The notes beneath the pieces are model-generated. The model had not been told where the DNA came from. It searched no databases and saw only the letters and a program-made list of their open reading frames with translations. The translations under genes and the position numbers were made by a program. A DNA stretch of 10,973 nt from positions 1 to 10,973 of the forward strand of contig JASIGD010000147.1 in NCBI GenBank assembly GCA_030045295.1, written 5' to 3'. Below are positions 4,774 to 10,973 of the stretch, one piece after another. Source of the DNA: Streptosporangiaceae bacterium. Its GTDB lineage: Bacteria > Actinomycetota > Actinomycetes > Streptosporangiales > Streptosporangiaceae. The first letter of the stretch is position 1, and each line of letters starts with the position of its first letter.

Positions 4774-6072
4774 ATGGCGGGGTCGCAAAAAGAGCACCGC
4801 GTAGTAATCGTCGGGGCGGGCTTCGCTGGCTTCAACGCCGCGCGGGAATTGTCCCGGCTGGTCGGAGCCACGACCGAGATCGTGGTGATCAACTCCACGG
4901 ACTACTTCCTGTATCTTCCGCTGTTGCCGCAGGTATCGGGCGGCCTGGTGGAGCCGCGGCACCTCCGTGTCTCGCTGCCCGCGCGGCTGCGCCGGATGCG
5001 GTTCGTACTCGGCACGGTGAACCACGTCGACCTGGAAAAGCAGGTGGTGAGCTGGGACGGCCCGGAGGGCTCGTCCGGCCAGGTTGGCTACGACCGGCTC
5101 ATCCTGACCTCAGGCAGCGTGAACAAGCTGCTGCCGATCCCGGGTGTGGCCGATTACGCGCACGGGTTCCGCAGCATCGCCGAGGCCATGTACCTGCGCG
5201 ACCACATCATCCGCCAGCTCGAGCTGGCCGCGGTGGCCACCGACCCCGCGGAGCGATCGGCGCGCTGCACCTTCGTGGTGGTCGGCGGGGGCTACACCGG
5301 CACCGAAGTCACCGCGCACGGCCAGCTGCTGACCACCCGGCTGGCCCGGGCGCTGCCCGGCCTGGCCGGTCAGGAGATCCGGTGGATGCTGCTGGACCTG
5401 GGGCCGCGGCTGCTGGCCGGGCTGGACCCGCGGCTGTCCAGGACCGCCGAACGAGTGCTGCGGCGGCGCGGCGTCGAGGTGCTGACCGGCGAGTCGGTCG
5501 CCGAGGCCCTGGAAAACTCGGTGCAGCTGACCACGGGGGACAAGGTAGTCACCCGGTCGCTGATCTGGTGCGTGGGCGTCCGCCCCGATCCGGTGGACGG
5601 CCTCAGCTTGGCCACCAACCGAGGGCGGCTGGAGGTCACCGAGTACATGGCCGTGCCCGGAAACCCGAACGTCTTCGCCTGCGGCGACTGCGCCGCGGTA
5701 CCGGACCTGACTCGCCCGGGGCAGATCTGCGGCATGACCGCGCAGCACGCGCAGCGGCAGGGTAAGCGGGTCGCGCGGAACGTCGCCGCCTCGTTCGGCA
5801 CGGGCACGGCCGAGCCGTATAAGCACGACGATCTGGGCTTCCTGGTCGACCTGGGCGGACTGGCCGGCGCCGCCAACCCGCTGCACATCCCGCTGTCCGG
5901 GCCGACCGCCGGCGTCCTCACCAGGGCCTACCACCTGTTCGCCATGTCCGGTAACCGGACGCGGGTGCTGGCCGACTGGACCTTGAACGCCACCACGCCC
6001 GCGGAGGCTACATCGCTCGAGGTGATCACCGCCGAGTCCGTCCCGCTCGACGTGAACAAGCCGCGAGCCTGA
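4774..6072 (+). CDS. ndh: Type II NADH dehydrogenase (NDH-2), FAD-dependent NADH:quinone oxidoreductase
   Basis: This 432-residue two-dinucleotide-binding flavoprotein should oxidise NADH and reduce menaquinone at the inner face of the membrane without pumping protons. The FAD-binding motif VIVGAGFAGFNAA is at 11-23, the NADH-binding motif VVVGGGYTGTEV at 168-179, and the second FAD motif FACGDCAAVP at 301-310. The quinone-side motif TAQHAQRQG (322-330) follows. The C-terminal stretch VLTRAYHLFAMSGNRTRVLADWTLN (381-405) resembles the amphipathic membrane anchor of the family. Length is in the usual 400-470 range. The ATG at 4774 has GGAGG at 4758-4762, 11 nt away and inside the end of the PPC gene, consistent with coupling. 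A ferredoxin or sulphide:quinone reductase-like oxidoreductase is the alternative, but the CGDCA and AQHAQ motifs favour NDH-2. It converges on the redoxin gene with 21 bp between stops and no obvious terminator. Confidence 0.88.
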   Translation: MAGSQKEHRVVIVGAGFAGFNAARELSRLVGATTEIVVINSTDYFLYLPLLPQVSGGLVEPRHLRVSLPARLRRMRFVLGTVNHVDLEKQVVSWDGPEGSSGQVGYDRLILTSGSVNKLLPIPGVADYAHGFRSIAEAMYLRDHIIRQLELAAVATDPAERSARCTFVVVGGGYTGTEVTAHGQLLTTRLARALPGLAGQEIRWMLLDLGPRLLAGLDPRLSRTAERVLRRRGVEVLTGESVAEALENSVQLTTGDKVVTRSLIWCVGVRPDPVDGLSLATNRGRLEVTEYMAVPGNPNVFACGDCAAVPDLTRPGQICGMTAQHAQRQGKRVARNVAASFGTGTAEPYKHDDLGFLVDLGGLAGAANPLHIPLSGPTAGVLTRAYHLFAMSGNRTRVLADWTLNATTPAEATSLEVITAESVPLDVNKPRA

Positions 6073-6093
6073 GCGGACCGTGGTGAGGAGGCG

Positions 6094-7113
6094 CTAGCCG
6101 AAGGTGAACGAGTAGGCCCGGGCCCCGGGGTCGGGGAAGGTGATCTCGAAGGTACGGTCGGCGACGGGTCCGGGCTGGCGGATCAGCTGGTGCAGCCGCG
6201 GTTCGGTGAGCGTGCCGTCGCCCTGGTCGTCCGTGTCGGTTCCGTGCGCGGGGCCGGGCGGCTGCCCGTCGATGAGCACCCGGTACCGCACCGGGGTTCC
6301 CGGTACCGCCGGCCCCATGACCAGGTGGAGGTCGCGGGCGTGGAAGCGGTAGGCGATCTGCCCGCCGGCCTGCGTCGCCGTGGCGGCCTGCTCGCCCGCC
6401 GTCCAGGTCCCGGACAGCGCCCAGTGGTTGAGCCGCAGCTGGGCTGGGGTCTCATAGGCGTGGGGCTGGTCCGGCACCACGCCGCCGGGCGAGGCGAAGT
6501 TCTCGGTGCGCTCGTAGCCGACGTAGTTTTCCGGTGATCTCAGGCTGTCCCAGTCGGCGGCGGCTTCCGGCCCGCGGGCGTCGGGGGACACCACCCCCTG
6601 GCCGATGCCGCCGGCTCCGGCCTCGGCCAGCAGCTGCTGGATGGCCATTTCGGACTGCCGGTATTCGCCCTCGCCGAAGTGGTGATGGCGGATCTGCCCT
6701 TGCGCGTCGGCGAAGTACAGCGCGGGCCAGTAGTAGTTGTCGAAGGCCCGCCAGATCGCGTAATCGCTGTCGAGCGCGACCGGGTAGCTGACGCGCGTGT
6801 CCTGCACGGCCCGGCGAACGTTATCGGCGTCGTGCTCGAAGCCGAACTCCGGTGTGTGCACGCCGATCACCACCAGCCCCTGGCTGGAGTATTTCTCGGC
6901 CCACGCGCGGACGTAGGGCAGCTGCCGCAACCAGTTGATGCAGCTGTACGTCCAGAAGTCGACCAGGACCACCTTCCCGCGCAGCCCGGCCACGGTCAGC
7001 GGCGGGGAGTTGAGCCATCCGGTCGCGCCGTCGAACGTCGACAGCTCACCCTCGACCGGCAGCCGGACCGAGGCCGTGTGCAGCCCGACGGGAATGCGCC
7101 AGTGTGGTCTCAT
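6094..7113 (-). CDS. Thioredoxin-fold redoxin with C-terminal DipZ-like domain (CINW active site)
   Basis: This 339-residue protein has an AhpC/TlpA-type thioredoxin domain (about 22-170) and a C-terminal beta-rich domain (about 220-339) like that of DipZ proteins. The domain begins with FDGATGWLNSPPLTVAGLRGK, then VVLVDFWTYSCINWLRQLPY holds the active site. Cys58 is present, but the usual second cysteine is Trp61, so it is CxxW, not CxxC. The following VVIGVHTPEFGFEHDADNVRRA, the YPVALDSDYAIWRAFDNYYWPA block and RHHHFGEGEY are strongly typical of this group. There is no signal peptide or membrane segment, so it should be cytosolic. A single cysteine points to peroxidase-like or glutathione/mycothiol-type chemistry instead of dithiol exchange, which is inference. 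The start ATG (7111-7113) has AGGAAGG at 7120-7126, 6 nt away. It is convergent with ndh. Confidence 0.85.
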   Translation of the reverse strand: MRPHWRIPVGLHTASVRLPVEGELSTFDGATGWLNSPPLTVAGLRGKVVLVDFWTYSCINWLRQLPYVRAWAEKYSSQGLVVIGVHTPEFGFEHDADNVRRAVQDTRVSYPVALDSDYAIWRAFDNYYWPALYFADAQGQIRHHHFGEGEYRQSEMAIQQLLAEAGAGGIGQGVVSPDARGPEAAADWDSLRSPENYVGYERTENFASPGGVVPDQPHAYETPAQLRLNHWALSGTWTAGEQAATATQAGGQIAYRFHARDLHLVMGPAVPGTPVRYRVLIDGQPPGPAHGTDTDDQGDGTLTEPRLHQLIRQPGPVADRTFEITFPDPGARAYSFTFG

Positions 7114-7119
7114 GACGTG

Positions 7120-7126
7120 CCTTCCT
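7120..7126 (-). promoter_or_regulatory. Ribosome binding site of the redoxin gene
   Basis: AGGAAGG on the minus strand, 6 nt before the ATG at 7113, fixes this start. It is the same core as the one before the ABC ATPase. Confidence 0.7.
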
Positions 7127-7142
7127 CGTGGTCAGTATCTAC

Positions 7143-7206
7143 GATGGCCTCTCGTTCCGAAACGGATCTGGCGTGACACCGTGATCCTCCCGGACTGGAG
7201 GCCATC
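7143..7206. repeat. Inverted repeat between divergent redoxin and reductase genes
   Basis: GATGGCCTC (7143-7151) and GAGGCCATC (7198-7206) are perfect complements 46 nt apart, in the 175-bp gap between two divergent genes. The spacing is long for a simple hairpin but would suit two half-sites of a looping regulator. No strong -35/-10 pair accompanies it. A chance repeat is possible. Confidence 0.35.
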
Positions 7207-7275
7207 CTGGCGAATCAGCCGACGCCAGCAGCAGGCCGGCGCAGGCCCCGGCCAGGCTGGCCGATAGGCGCCAGC

Positions 7276-7281
7276 TACCCT
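7276..7281 (+). promoter_or_regulatory. Possible -10 box for a leaderless reductase transcript
   Basis: TACCCT fits the TANNNT -10 pattern and ends 7 nt before the ATG at 7289, which would place the start of transcription on or next to the start codon. No Shine-Dalgarno precedes this ATG. No recognisable -35 is present, so the support is modest. Confidence 0.35.
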
Positions 7282-7288
7282 GGCCCGC

Positions 7289-7918
7289 ATGCGGAAGCTG
7301 ATCGTCAGCAACTTCCAGACGCTGGACGGCTACTACGAGTCGGCCGACAAGACGTTCGGCCGGTTCTTCGACTACTTCTACGAGGGCTACGGCGCGAACG
7401 AGGCGTTCGATGAGTACAACACCGAGCTGCTGCGCAGCGCCGACACGCTGATCCTCAGCGGGCGTACGTCGTTCCTGGCTAACAAGGACTACTGGGTGTC
7501 CTATCCGGACATCCCCGGCGGTACGGCGATCCGGCGCGAGTTCGCTGAGCTCATCCGCGCCACGGACAAGTACGTCGTCTCCGACACCATCGCCCCGGAG
7601 GACCTGGCGCCGTGGCAGGACACCACCCACATCATCCGCGGCGCGGACCTGTACGCGCAGATCGCCGCGCTCAAGGCGCGGCCCGGGCGCCCCATCCTGC
7701 TGCAGCTGAGCCGGCAGCTGTGGAACGACCTGCTCGTCCACGACCTGGTGGACGAGTTGCACCTAACCATTTTCCCGGTGATCGCGGGCGCGGGGATTCC
7801 GCTGTTCACGGGTCGCCCGCCGGTCTCGCTCAAGCTGCTGTCTACCCGGACGTGGGCAGGCTCAGGCAACATCCTTGCGGTGTACCAGCCGATCCTCCGC
7901 GAACCTGTGCCCGAGTAA
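7289..7918 (+). CDS. Dihydrofolate reductase family (RibD C-terminal domain) oxidoreductase
   Basis: This 209-residue protein is a single RibD-C/DHFR-like domain, expected to use NADPH to reduce a small pterin, flavin-precursor or unknown substrate. Diagnostic segments are [18 protein letters not shown] (1-18, the first strand and substrate loop), [13 protein letters not shown] (the helix and turn that contact the cofactor), [25 protein letters not shown] (in place of the usual GG-S-x-L) and [21 protein letters not shown], which ends the domain. Many actinobacterial paralogues exist, mostly without known substrate, so no pathway can be named. It is a stand-alone gene. An in-frame stop at 7265-7267 leaves ATG 7289 as the only sensible start, and no Shine-Dalgarno precedes it. 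The next gene is convergent, across the stem-loop region. Confidence 0.87.
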   Translation: MRKLIVSNFQTLDGYYESADKTFGRFFDYFYEGYGANEAFDEYNTELLRSADTLILSGRTSFLANKDYWVSYPDIPGGTAIRREFAELIRATDKYVVSDTIAPEDLAPWQDTTHIIRGADLYAQIAALKARPGRPILLQLSRQLWNDLLVHDLVDELHLTIFPVIAGAGIPLFTGRPPVSLKLLSTRTWAGSGNILAVYQPILREPVPE

Positions 7919-7966
7919 GGGAACCGCCGGCGTAGGCCAACTCGACCAACGAGCTAAGACCGCGGC

Positions 7967-7987
7967 TGACGGAACACCCCGCCGTCA
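7967..7987. other. Small stem-loop downstream of the reductase
   Basis: TGACGG (7967-7972) pairs with CCGTCA (7982-7987) around a 9-nt loop, about 50 bp past the reductase stop. It is the first of three hairpins in the 253-bp gap 7919-8171, which holds no gene. Confidence 0.3.
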
Positions 7988-8037
7988 AGTCAGGCACTCA
8001 AGAACAAGCGGCGACACTCGGCCAGGTAACATCAACT

Positions 8038-8070
8038 TCCCGATCCCGTGGTCCCGGCGGCGTATCGGGA
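8038..8070. other. Stem-loop with 7-bp stem, 19-nt loop
   Basis: TCCCGAT (8038-8044) is complementary to ATCGGGA (8064-8070). The loop is 19 nt, the same length as in the larger hairpin that starts a few bases downstream. Confidence 0.35.
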
Positions 8071-8075
8071 CCGTA

Positions 8076-8132
8076 ATGCCACGGCCCGTTCGGGATTACT
8101 AAAAATCTCTTTCCCCGAACGGGCCGTGGTAT
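8076..8132. terminator. Strong stem-loop, likely bidirectional terminator
   Basis: CCACGGCCCGTTCGGG (8079-8094) and its exact complement (8114-8129) form 16 consecutive pairs. A G-U and two A-T pairs extend the stem to 8076-8132. The 19-nt loop is A/T-rich (8095-8113). It stands between the convergent reductase and zinc-finger genes, 40 bp from the latter's stop, so it could end transcription from both sides. No U-tract follows the stem. The unusual stem length also allows another role, such as a small mobile repeat or an RNA processing site. Confidence 0.65.
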
Positions 8133-8171
8133 CAATTCCGCCTCAGCCAGGCGCTACCCTGGGAGCAGCAC

Positions 8172-8666
8172 TCACAGCTTTCCGCGGTTCTTCGATCCGA
8201 GAATGATCTGGGTCACGGAGTAAGTGCTCAGGCCGAGTTTCTGCGCTATCTCGTCCGGCCGCCGTCCTTGCTCGTTGTACAGCAGCGCCAGCTTCTCCTG
8301 GGATCTGGTCCACGGGCGGCGCGGCGCACCGGGTCCGGCCGGGCGGCGCCGGGACTGGCGCCGGCGGGCGGCCGGAGCGCTCTCCGTCCTGGTCGCCGTG
8401 CCGCCGGCCTTGGGCGGCGCCGGGCTGGCCGACGGCACCGACGTGCCGAACAAACCGCGCCGCTGATCGGCGAACTTGCCGCTGGCCAATTCGTCCTTGG
8501 TCTGGTCGTCAAGGAGCAGGTACTGTTCGGCTGACTTATTCACCCCGATGGCCACCATGGTCAGGTCCTTGAGATTTTTCTCCTGACACTCAGGCGCCAT
8601 GCAGTAGTCGTATTTCTCCGCGCGTTCGGGATGCAACTCGCTCCCGCATGTTATGCACTGCGCCAC
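8172..8666 (-). CDS. Putative DNA-binding protein: N-terminal zinc finger, C-terminal HTH
   Basis: This is a 164-residue protein of no named family. The N-terminus has four cysteines, Cys4, Cys7, Cys22 and Cys27 (MAQCITCGSE ... YDYCMAPECQEK), spaced as a zinc ribbon. Residues 30-75 are mixed helical. Residues 78-118 are a Pro/Ala/Arg-rich disordered linker with basic RRRQSRRR (101-108). The C-terminus (119-164) reads as a helix-turn-helix of the sigma-70 region 4 type: WTRSQEKLALLYNEQGRRPD, then EIAQKLGLSTYSVTQIILGSK, where GLSTYSVTQII is the recognition helix region. A transcription-associated role is likely but inferred. The start is GTG (8664-8666), with GAAAGAAG a few bases upstream. It lies 79 bp behind the SDR gene on the same strand, so either an operon or a separate promoter is possible. 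Its 3' end faces the strong stem-loop. Confidence 0.8.
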   Translation of the reverse strand: MAQCITCGSELHPERAEKYDYCMAPECQEKNLKDLTMVAIGVNKSAEQYLLLDDQTKDELASGKFADQRRGLFGTSVPSASPAPPKAGGTATRTESAPAARRRQSRRRPAGPGAPRRPWTRSQEKLALLYNEQGRRPDEIAQKLGLSTYSVTQIILGSKNRGKL

Positions 8667-8745
8667 TAATCTTCTTTCGTATGATCGCCCCCCAAGCCTT
8701 AGTACAACAATGGGCGGGCGGCGAGTGTTCCCGGCCGGTCAGACG

Positions 8746-9588
8746 CTACGGCCCGGCCGGGTTCGTCCCGCGCGGCCACTGATAGGCGGCCCGCCAGCCG
8801 AGCGAGGTGGCGGCGGCGGAGCAGTCGACGAGGGCGGCCCAGGGATCGGCGTGGTAGCGGTCCAGGTCGGTCACTGGCACCCCGGGGGCGAACCGGGCGG
8901 CGAGGTCGAGGCTGGGCGCGGTCGCGGCGATGCTGGCCGCGCACAGCAGCAGCCGGTGATGCCCGTCAACCGGAACGGTCAGGGCCTGGTCGACGGCGGC
9001 CGCGACGTCGCGCACGTCCACGAACGCGCCGTACTCCCAGAACGGCTCCCACTCCGACGGCGGGTGCGCGCGCCACCGGTCCCCGACCCTGAGGTACTGT
9101 CCCTCGTCCCAGATCGCCACGGGGCGGAGGGATACCGTGGCGATACCCGTCCGCGCGGTGAAGCCCTCGCACAGATCCTCGGCCAGGCGCTTGGACAGGC
9201 CGTACGGGCGCGCCGCCCGCCGGGGGTGGGCGTCATCGACGGGGAAGTAGTCAGGGAACCGCTCGCCCTCGGCGATCCCGAACACCTGTGCGCTGGAAAA
9301 GCAGATCACGCGGGTCATGCCGGCGGCCTCCGCCGCCAGCAGGACATGCCAGGTGCCCAGCACGTTCACGGCCATGATCTGCTCCGGGCGGCCGGCGCTG
9401 TCGTGGGCGAGCGCGGCCAGGTGCACGATCGCCGCGCAGCCCCGGGCGGCAGCCCTGACCGCGGCCAGGTCGAGCACGTCCGCGCCGTCGGCCAGGTCGA
9501 AGCCGACCACCTCGTACCCGCGGTGGCTAAGGAAGTCAGCTACCGGGACACCCACGGAGCCGCGGTCCCCGGTGACCAGAACGCGCAT
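8746..9588 (-). CDS. NAD-dependent epimerase/dehydratase (extended SDR)
   Basis: This 280-residue protein is an extended short-chain dehydrogenase with a nucleotide-sugar epimerase-like fold. The NAD-binding motif VTGDRGSVG (5-13) has glycines at 7, 10 and 13, with Asp31 at the end of the second strand as expected for NAD preference. AIVHLAALAH (53-62) is the conserved turn, and AVNVLGTWHVLLAAEAAG (73-90) the following helix. The catalytic set is Ser98/Ser99 in FSSAQVFG with Tyr129 and Lys133 in PYGLSK. The C-terminal substrate domain (about 160-280) carries no signature for a given sugar, so the substrate is open. Length is slightly short for UDP-hexose epimerases (about 330) but normal for stand-alone actinobacterial members. 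The ATG at 9586-9588 has only a weak GGCGGG before it. It is divergent from the membrane sensor gene. Confidence 0.88.
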   Translation of the reverse strand: MRVLVTGDRGSVGVPVADFLSHRGYEVVGFDLADGADVLDLAAVRAAARGCAAIVHLAALAHDSAGRPEQIMAVNVLGTWHVLLAAEAAGMTRVICFSSAQVFGIAEGERFPDYFPVDDAHPRRAARPYGLSKRLAEDLCEGFTARTGIATVSLRPVAIWDEGQYLRVGDRWRAHPPSEWEPFWEYGAFVDVRDVAAAVDQALTVPVDGHHRLLLCAASIAATAPSLDLAARFAPGVPVTDLDRYHADPWAALVDCSAAATSLGWRAAYQWPRGTNPAGP

Positions 9589-9705
9589 CCCGCCATGATC
9601 TCGCGGAACCGGTAAGCCGGGGAAGCCCGCGCCGGGCGTGTCAGCTTGGCGGGTCGGCGGGCCGGCCTGAAGACGCTCGCCGCCGAAGGCGCTTGTCCCG
9701 TTGCC

Positions 9706-9740
9706 GTAACGATGCGGTAACGCGCGGTCTCTAGTATCAC
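9706..9740. promoter_or_regulatory. Direct GTAACG repeats and TAGTAT box in the divergent gap
   Basis: GTAACG occurs at 9706-9711 and 9717-9722, 11 bp apart (one helical turn), and the first overlaps an inverted CGTT/AACG pair. TAGTAT (9732-9737) is a possible plus-strand -10, and its complement GATACT (9733-9738) a possible minus-strand -10. No good -35 matches either. The arrangement resembles a regulator site for the sensor gene, the SDR gene or both. The rest of 9589-9786 shows nothing I can name. Confidence 0.35.
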
Positions 9741-9786
9741 CCTCAGAAGCAGGCGGGCCGTCGCGTCTTCGCCGGCGGCCGCGAGA

Positions 9787-9816
9787 TAATCGGCTCTAAT
9801 CGGCCCTAATCGGCTC
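9787..9816 (+). repeat. Three tandem 10-bp repeats, TAATCGGCYC
   Basis: TAATCGGCTC, TAATCGGCCC and TAATCGGCTC follow one another exactly at 9787, 9797 and 9807, differing only at the ninth base. The last copy abuts the ribosome binding site (GAGGGG, 9817-9822) of the sensor gene. The 10-bp period puts every copy on nearly the same helix face, as in multi-site operators; it could also act in the mRNA leader. Confidence 0.85.
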
Positions 9817-9828
9817 GAGGGGTGAGAC

Positions 9829-10973
9829 ATGGCCTCCGCGGCGTTCTGGCGCGCGTGGTCAATCTGGGCTGTCTCCGTCGGGGCGACCGCGGCCACGCTC
9901 GGCTACAGCGTGATCCATCCGCTGCCCGCGAATGTGGCCGACGATTTCGGCGCGAACGGACTGAACGGGACGATCGGAATCGTCGTCATCGTCTCCTTCG
10001 CCACGGTCGGCGCGGTGCTCGCGTGGAAGCGGCCGAACAACCCCATCGGATGGCTGCTGTCCGCGAGCGGCCTGGCGTACGCCGCGGGGGCCTTCAGCCT
10101 GCTGCTGGCGCACTTTCATCGGACGTTCGCCCTGGCCAACTGGCTGGGCTGGTTTTTCCTGCTGGCCATCGGGCTGTGCGTGTTCGTCATGCTGCTGTTC
10201 CCCACCGGGCACCTGCCCTCCCGCCGCTGGCGGCCGGTAGCCTGGGCCGCCGGAGCGGGCCTGGCCGGGTGGGCGCTGGGCGGCACGTTCGCGCCCACGA
10301 TCATCACGGCCAGCCCGACGATGCGGAACCCGTTCGGCGCGACCGGTCCGGCCGGGGACATCTTCAAGCTCACGGCCATCGGGGGCGCAGCGCTGATAGC
10401 GGCCACAGGCGTGGCCGCGGCGGCGTCCCTGGCGTTCCGCTACCGGCGCGCCCGGACGGCCGAGCGCGCGCAGCTGAAGTGGCTGGTCTACGCGGCGGCG
10501 CTGGTCGTGGCGGCGGCCCTGATCGGGTTGGGGCCGGTCGTATGGGTCATGGGCGCGGGCGACGCGGCCGACAACGTACAGAACGCGATGGTCAGCGCCG
10601 CGGTCGCGCTGGTCCCGGTGGCCATCGGCGTCGCCGTGCTGCGGTACCGGTTGTATGACATCGACCGGGTCGTCTCCCGGACGGTGGCCTACGCGATCGT
10701 CACCGCAGTGCTGGTGGGGGTCTACGCCGGGCTGGTGCTGCTGGCCACCGAGGTGCTCCAGCTCCGTGCCCCGGTCGCGGTGGCCGCCGCCACGCTGGCC
10801 GCGGCGGCGCTGTTCAACCCGGTGCGACGGCGGGTGCAGCACCGGGTAGACCGGCGGTTCAACCGGGCCCGCTATGACGCCGAGGCCACCGTGGCGGCGT
10901 TCGCGGCCCGGCTCAAGGACGCGGTCGACCTGGACGCCGTACGGGACGACCTGGCGAGCGTGGTGCAGACGGC
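9829..10973 (+). CDS. Multi-pass membrane sensor protein, probably histidine-kinase type (3' end outside window)
   Basis: The frame runs from ATG 9829 to the window edge, 381 codons without a stop, so the C-terminus is missing. The first 260 residues hold about seven to eight membrane helices, starting with WSIWAVSVGATAATLGYSVI. Family landmarks follow: NNPIGWLLSASGLAYAAGA after helix two, the loop LLFPTGHLPSRRWRPVAW, the basic RYRRARTAERAQLKWL, VAVLRYRLYDIDRVVSRTVAYAIVTA, and FNPVRRRVQHRVDRRFNRARYDAEATV at the end of the membrane part. In many actinobacteria this architecture is a sensor module followed by a HisKA_3/HATPase kinase core, and in some it ends soon after the membrane part. Which one applies cannot be seen here. 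The start is supported by GAGGGG (9817-9822) with a 6-nt gap. The three 10-bp repeats directly precede it. It is divergent from the SDR gene. Confidence 0.82.
   Translation, partial: MASAAFWRAWSIWAVSVGATAATLGYSVIHPLPANVADDFGANGLNGTIGIVVIVSFATVGAVLAWKRPNNPIGWLLSASGLAYAAGAFSLLLAHFHRTFALANWLGWFFLLAIGLCVFVMLLFPTGHLPSRRWRPVAWAAGAGLAGWALGGTFAPTIITASPTMRNPFGATGPAGDIFKLTAIGGAALIAATGVAAAASLAFRYRRARTAERAQLKWLVYAAALVVAAALIGLGPVVWVMGAGDAADNVQNAMVSAAVALVPVAIGVAVLRYRLYDIDRVVSRTVAYAIVTAVLVGVYAGLVLLATEVLQLRAPVAVAAATLAAAALFNPVRRRVQHRVDRRFNRARYDAEATVAAFAARLKDAVDLDAVRDDLASVVQT

Noticed and set aside
4533..5765. Long plus-strand frame overlapping the PPC and NADH dehydrogenase genes
   Set aside because: Both overlapped genes have unmistakable motifs in their own frames; this one is Arg/Gly/Pro-rich shadow sequence.
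7875..8102. A 75-residue plus-strand frame running past the reductase stop
   Set aside because: It starts inside the reductase gene, spans two hairpins, has no ribosome site and low coding bias.
8653..9615. A 320-residue plus-strand frame opposite the SDR gene
   Set aside because: The minus strand has complete SDR motifs; the plus frame is Gly/Arg/Asp/His-rich without a domain.
9859..10842. A 327-residue minus-strand frame opposite the membrane sensor
   Set aside because: It is His/Gln/Arg-rich antisense of a protein with clear membrane helices and family landmarks.

Overview
The window reads as the chromosome of a high-GC actinobacterium. Reading frames have strong G/C bias at third codon positions, GTG is used as a start, several starts have no Shine-Dalgarno and look leaderless, and the families present (a 530-residue ABC-2 type permease, an NDH-2 behind a PPC-domain protein, a DipZ-like redoxin, a large membrane sensor with an FPTG-x-LPSRRW loop) are typical of Streptomyces/Streptosporangiales-like organisms. 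I cannot name the species. No tRNA, rRNA, CRISPR array, transposase or phage gene is visible.

Layout. Positions 1-78 look like the last 25 codons of a plus-strand gene. A minus-strand block follows (reading right to left): an ABC exporter operon (ATPase 3028-3795, permease 1454-3052, overlapping by 25 bp), a small very acidic repeat protein (1089-1352), then a 40-odd-codon remnant of a histidine kinase C-terminus (899-1027), and a Bax-inhibitor-1/YetJ-like membrane protein (227-886). A short plus-strand membrane-tail fragment (1022-1076) abuts the kinase remnant, so 900-1090 looks like a scar where two genes were cut and joined.

The ABC operon has a well-formed minus-strand promoter (TTGACA-18-TATCAT) inside an AT-rich island at 3871-3915. 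A plus-strand promoter (TTGATA-17-TAATAT) overlaps it and would produce a leaderless message for a 57-residue unknown protein (3909-4082). A perfect TATCA-CAA-TGATA palindrome sits on the shared core, which is a plausible operator for a divergent switch.

Next is a two-gene plus-strand operon: a PPC/DUF296 protein (4321-4767) and a type II NADH dehydrogenase (4774-6072), 6 nt apart. Convergent to it is a thioredoxin-fold protein with a CINW active site (6094-7113). A RibD-C/DHFR-like reductase (7289-7918, plus) and a zinc-finger/HTH protein (8172-8666, minus) converge on a 250-bp non-coding stretch with consecutive stem-loops. The strongest has about 19 pairs and is a likely bidirectional terminator. 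An extended-SDR epimerase/dehydratase (8746-9588, minus) lies divergent to a membrane sensor-type protein (9829 to the window end, plus), whose leader carries three tandem 10-bp repeats just before the ribosome binding site.

Most genes belong to known families with a housekeeping, redox or transport flavour. I see no complete undescribed defence or biosynthetic system. The most unusual items are the divergent leaderless switch at 3871-4082, the acidic repeat protein with its hydrophobic antisense frame, the kinase remnant junction, the PPC-NDH-2 pairing and the 10-bp repeats at 9787-9816.
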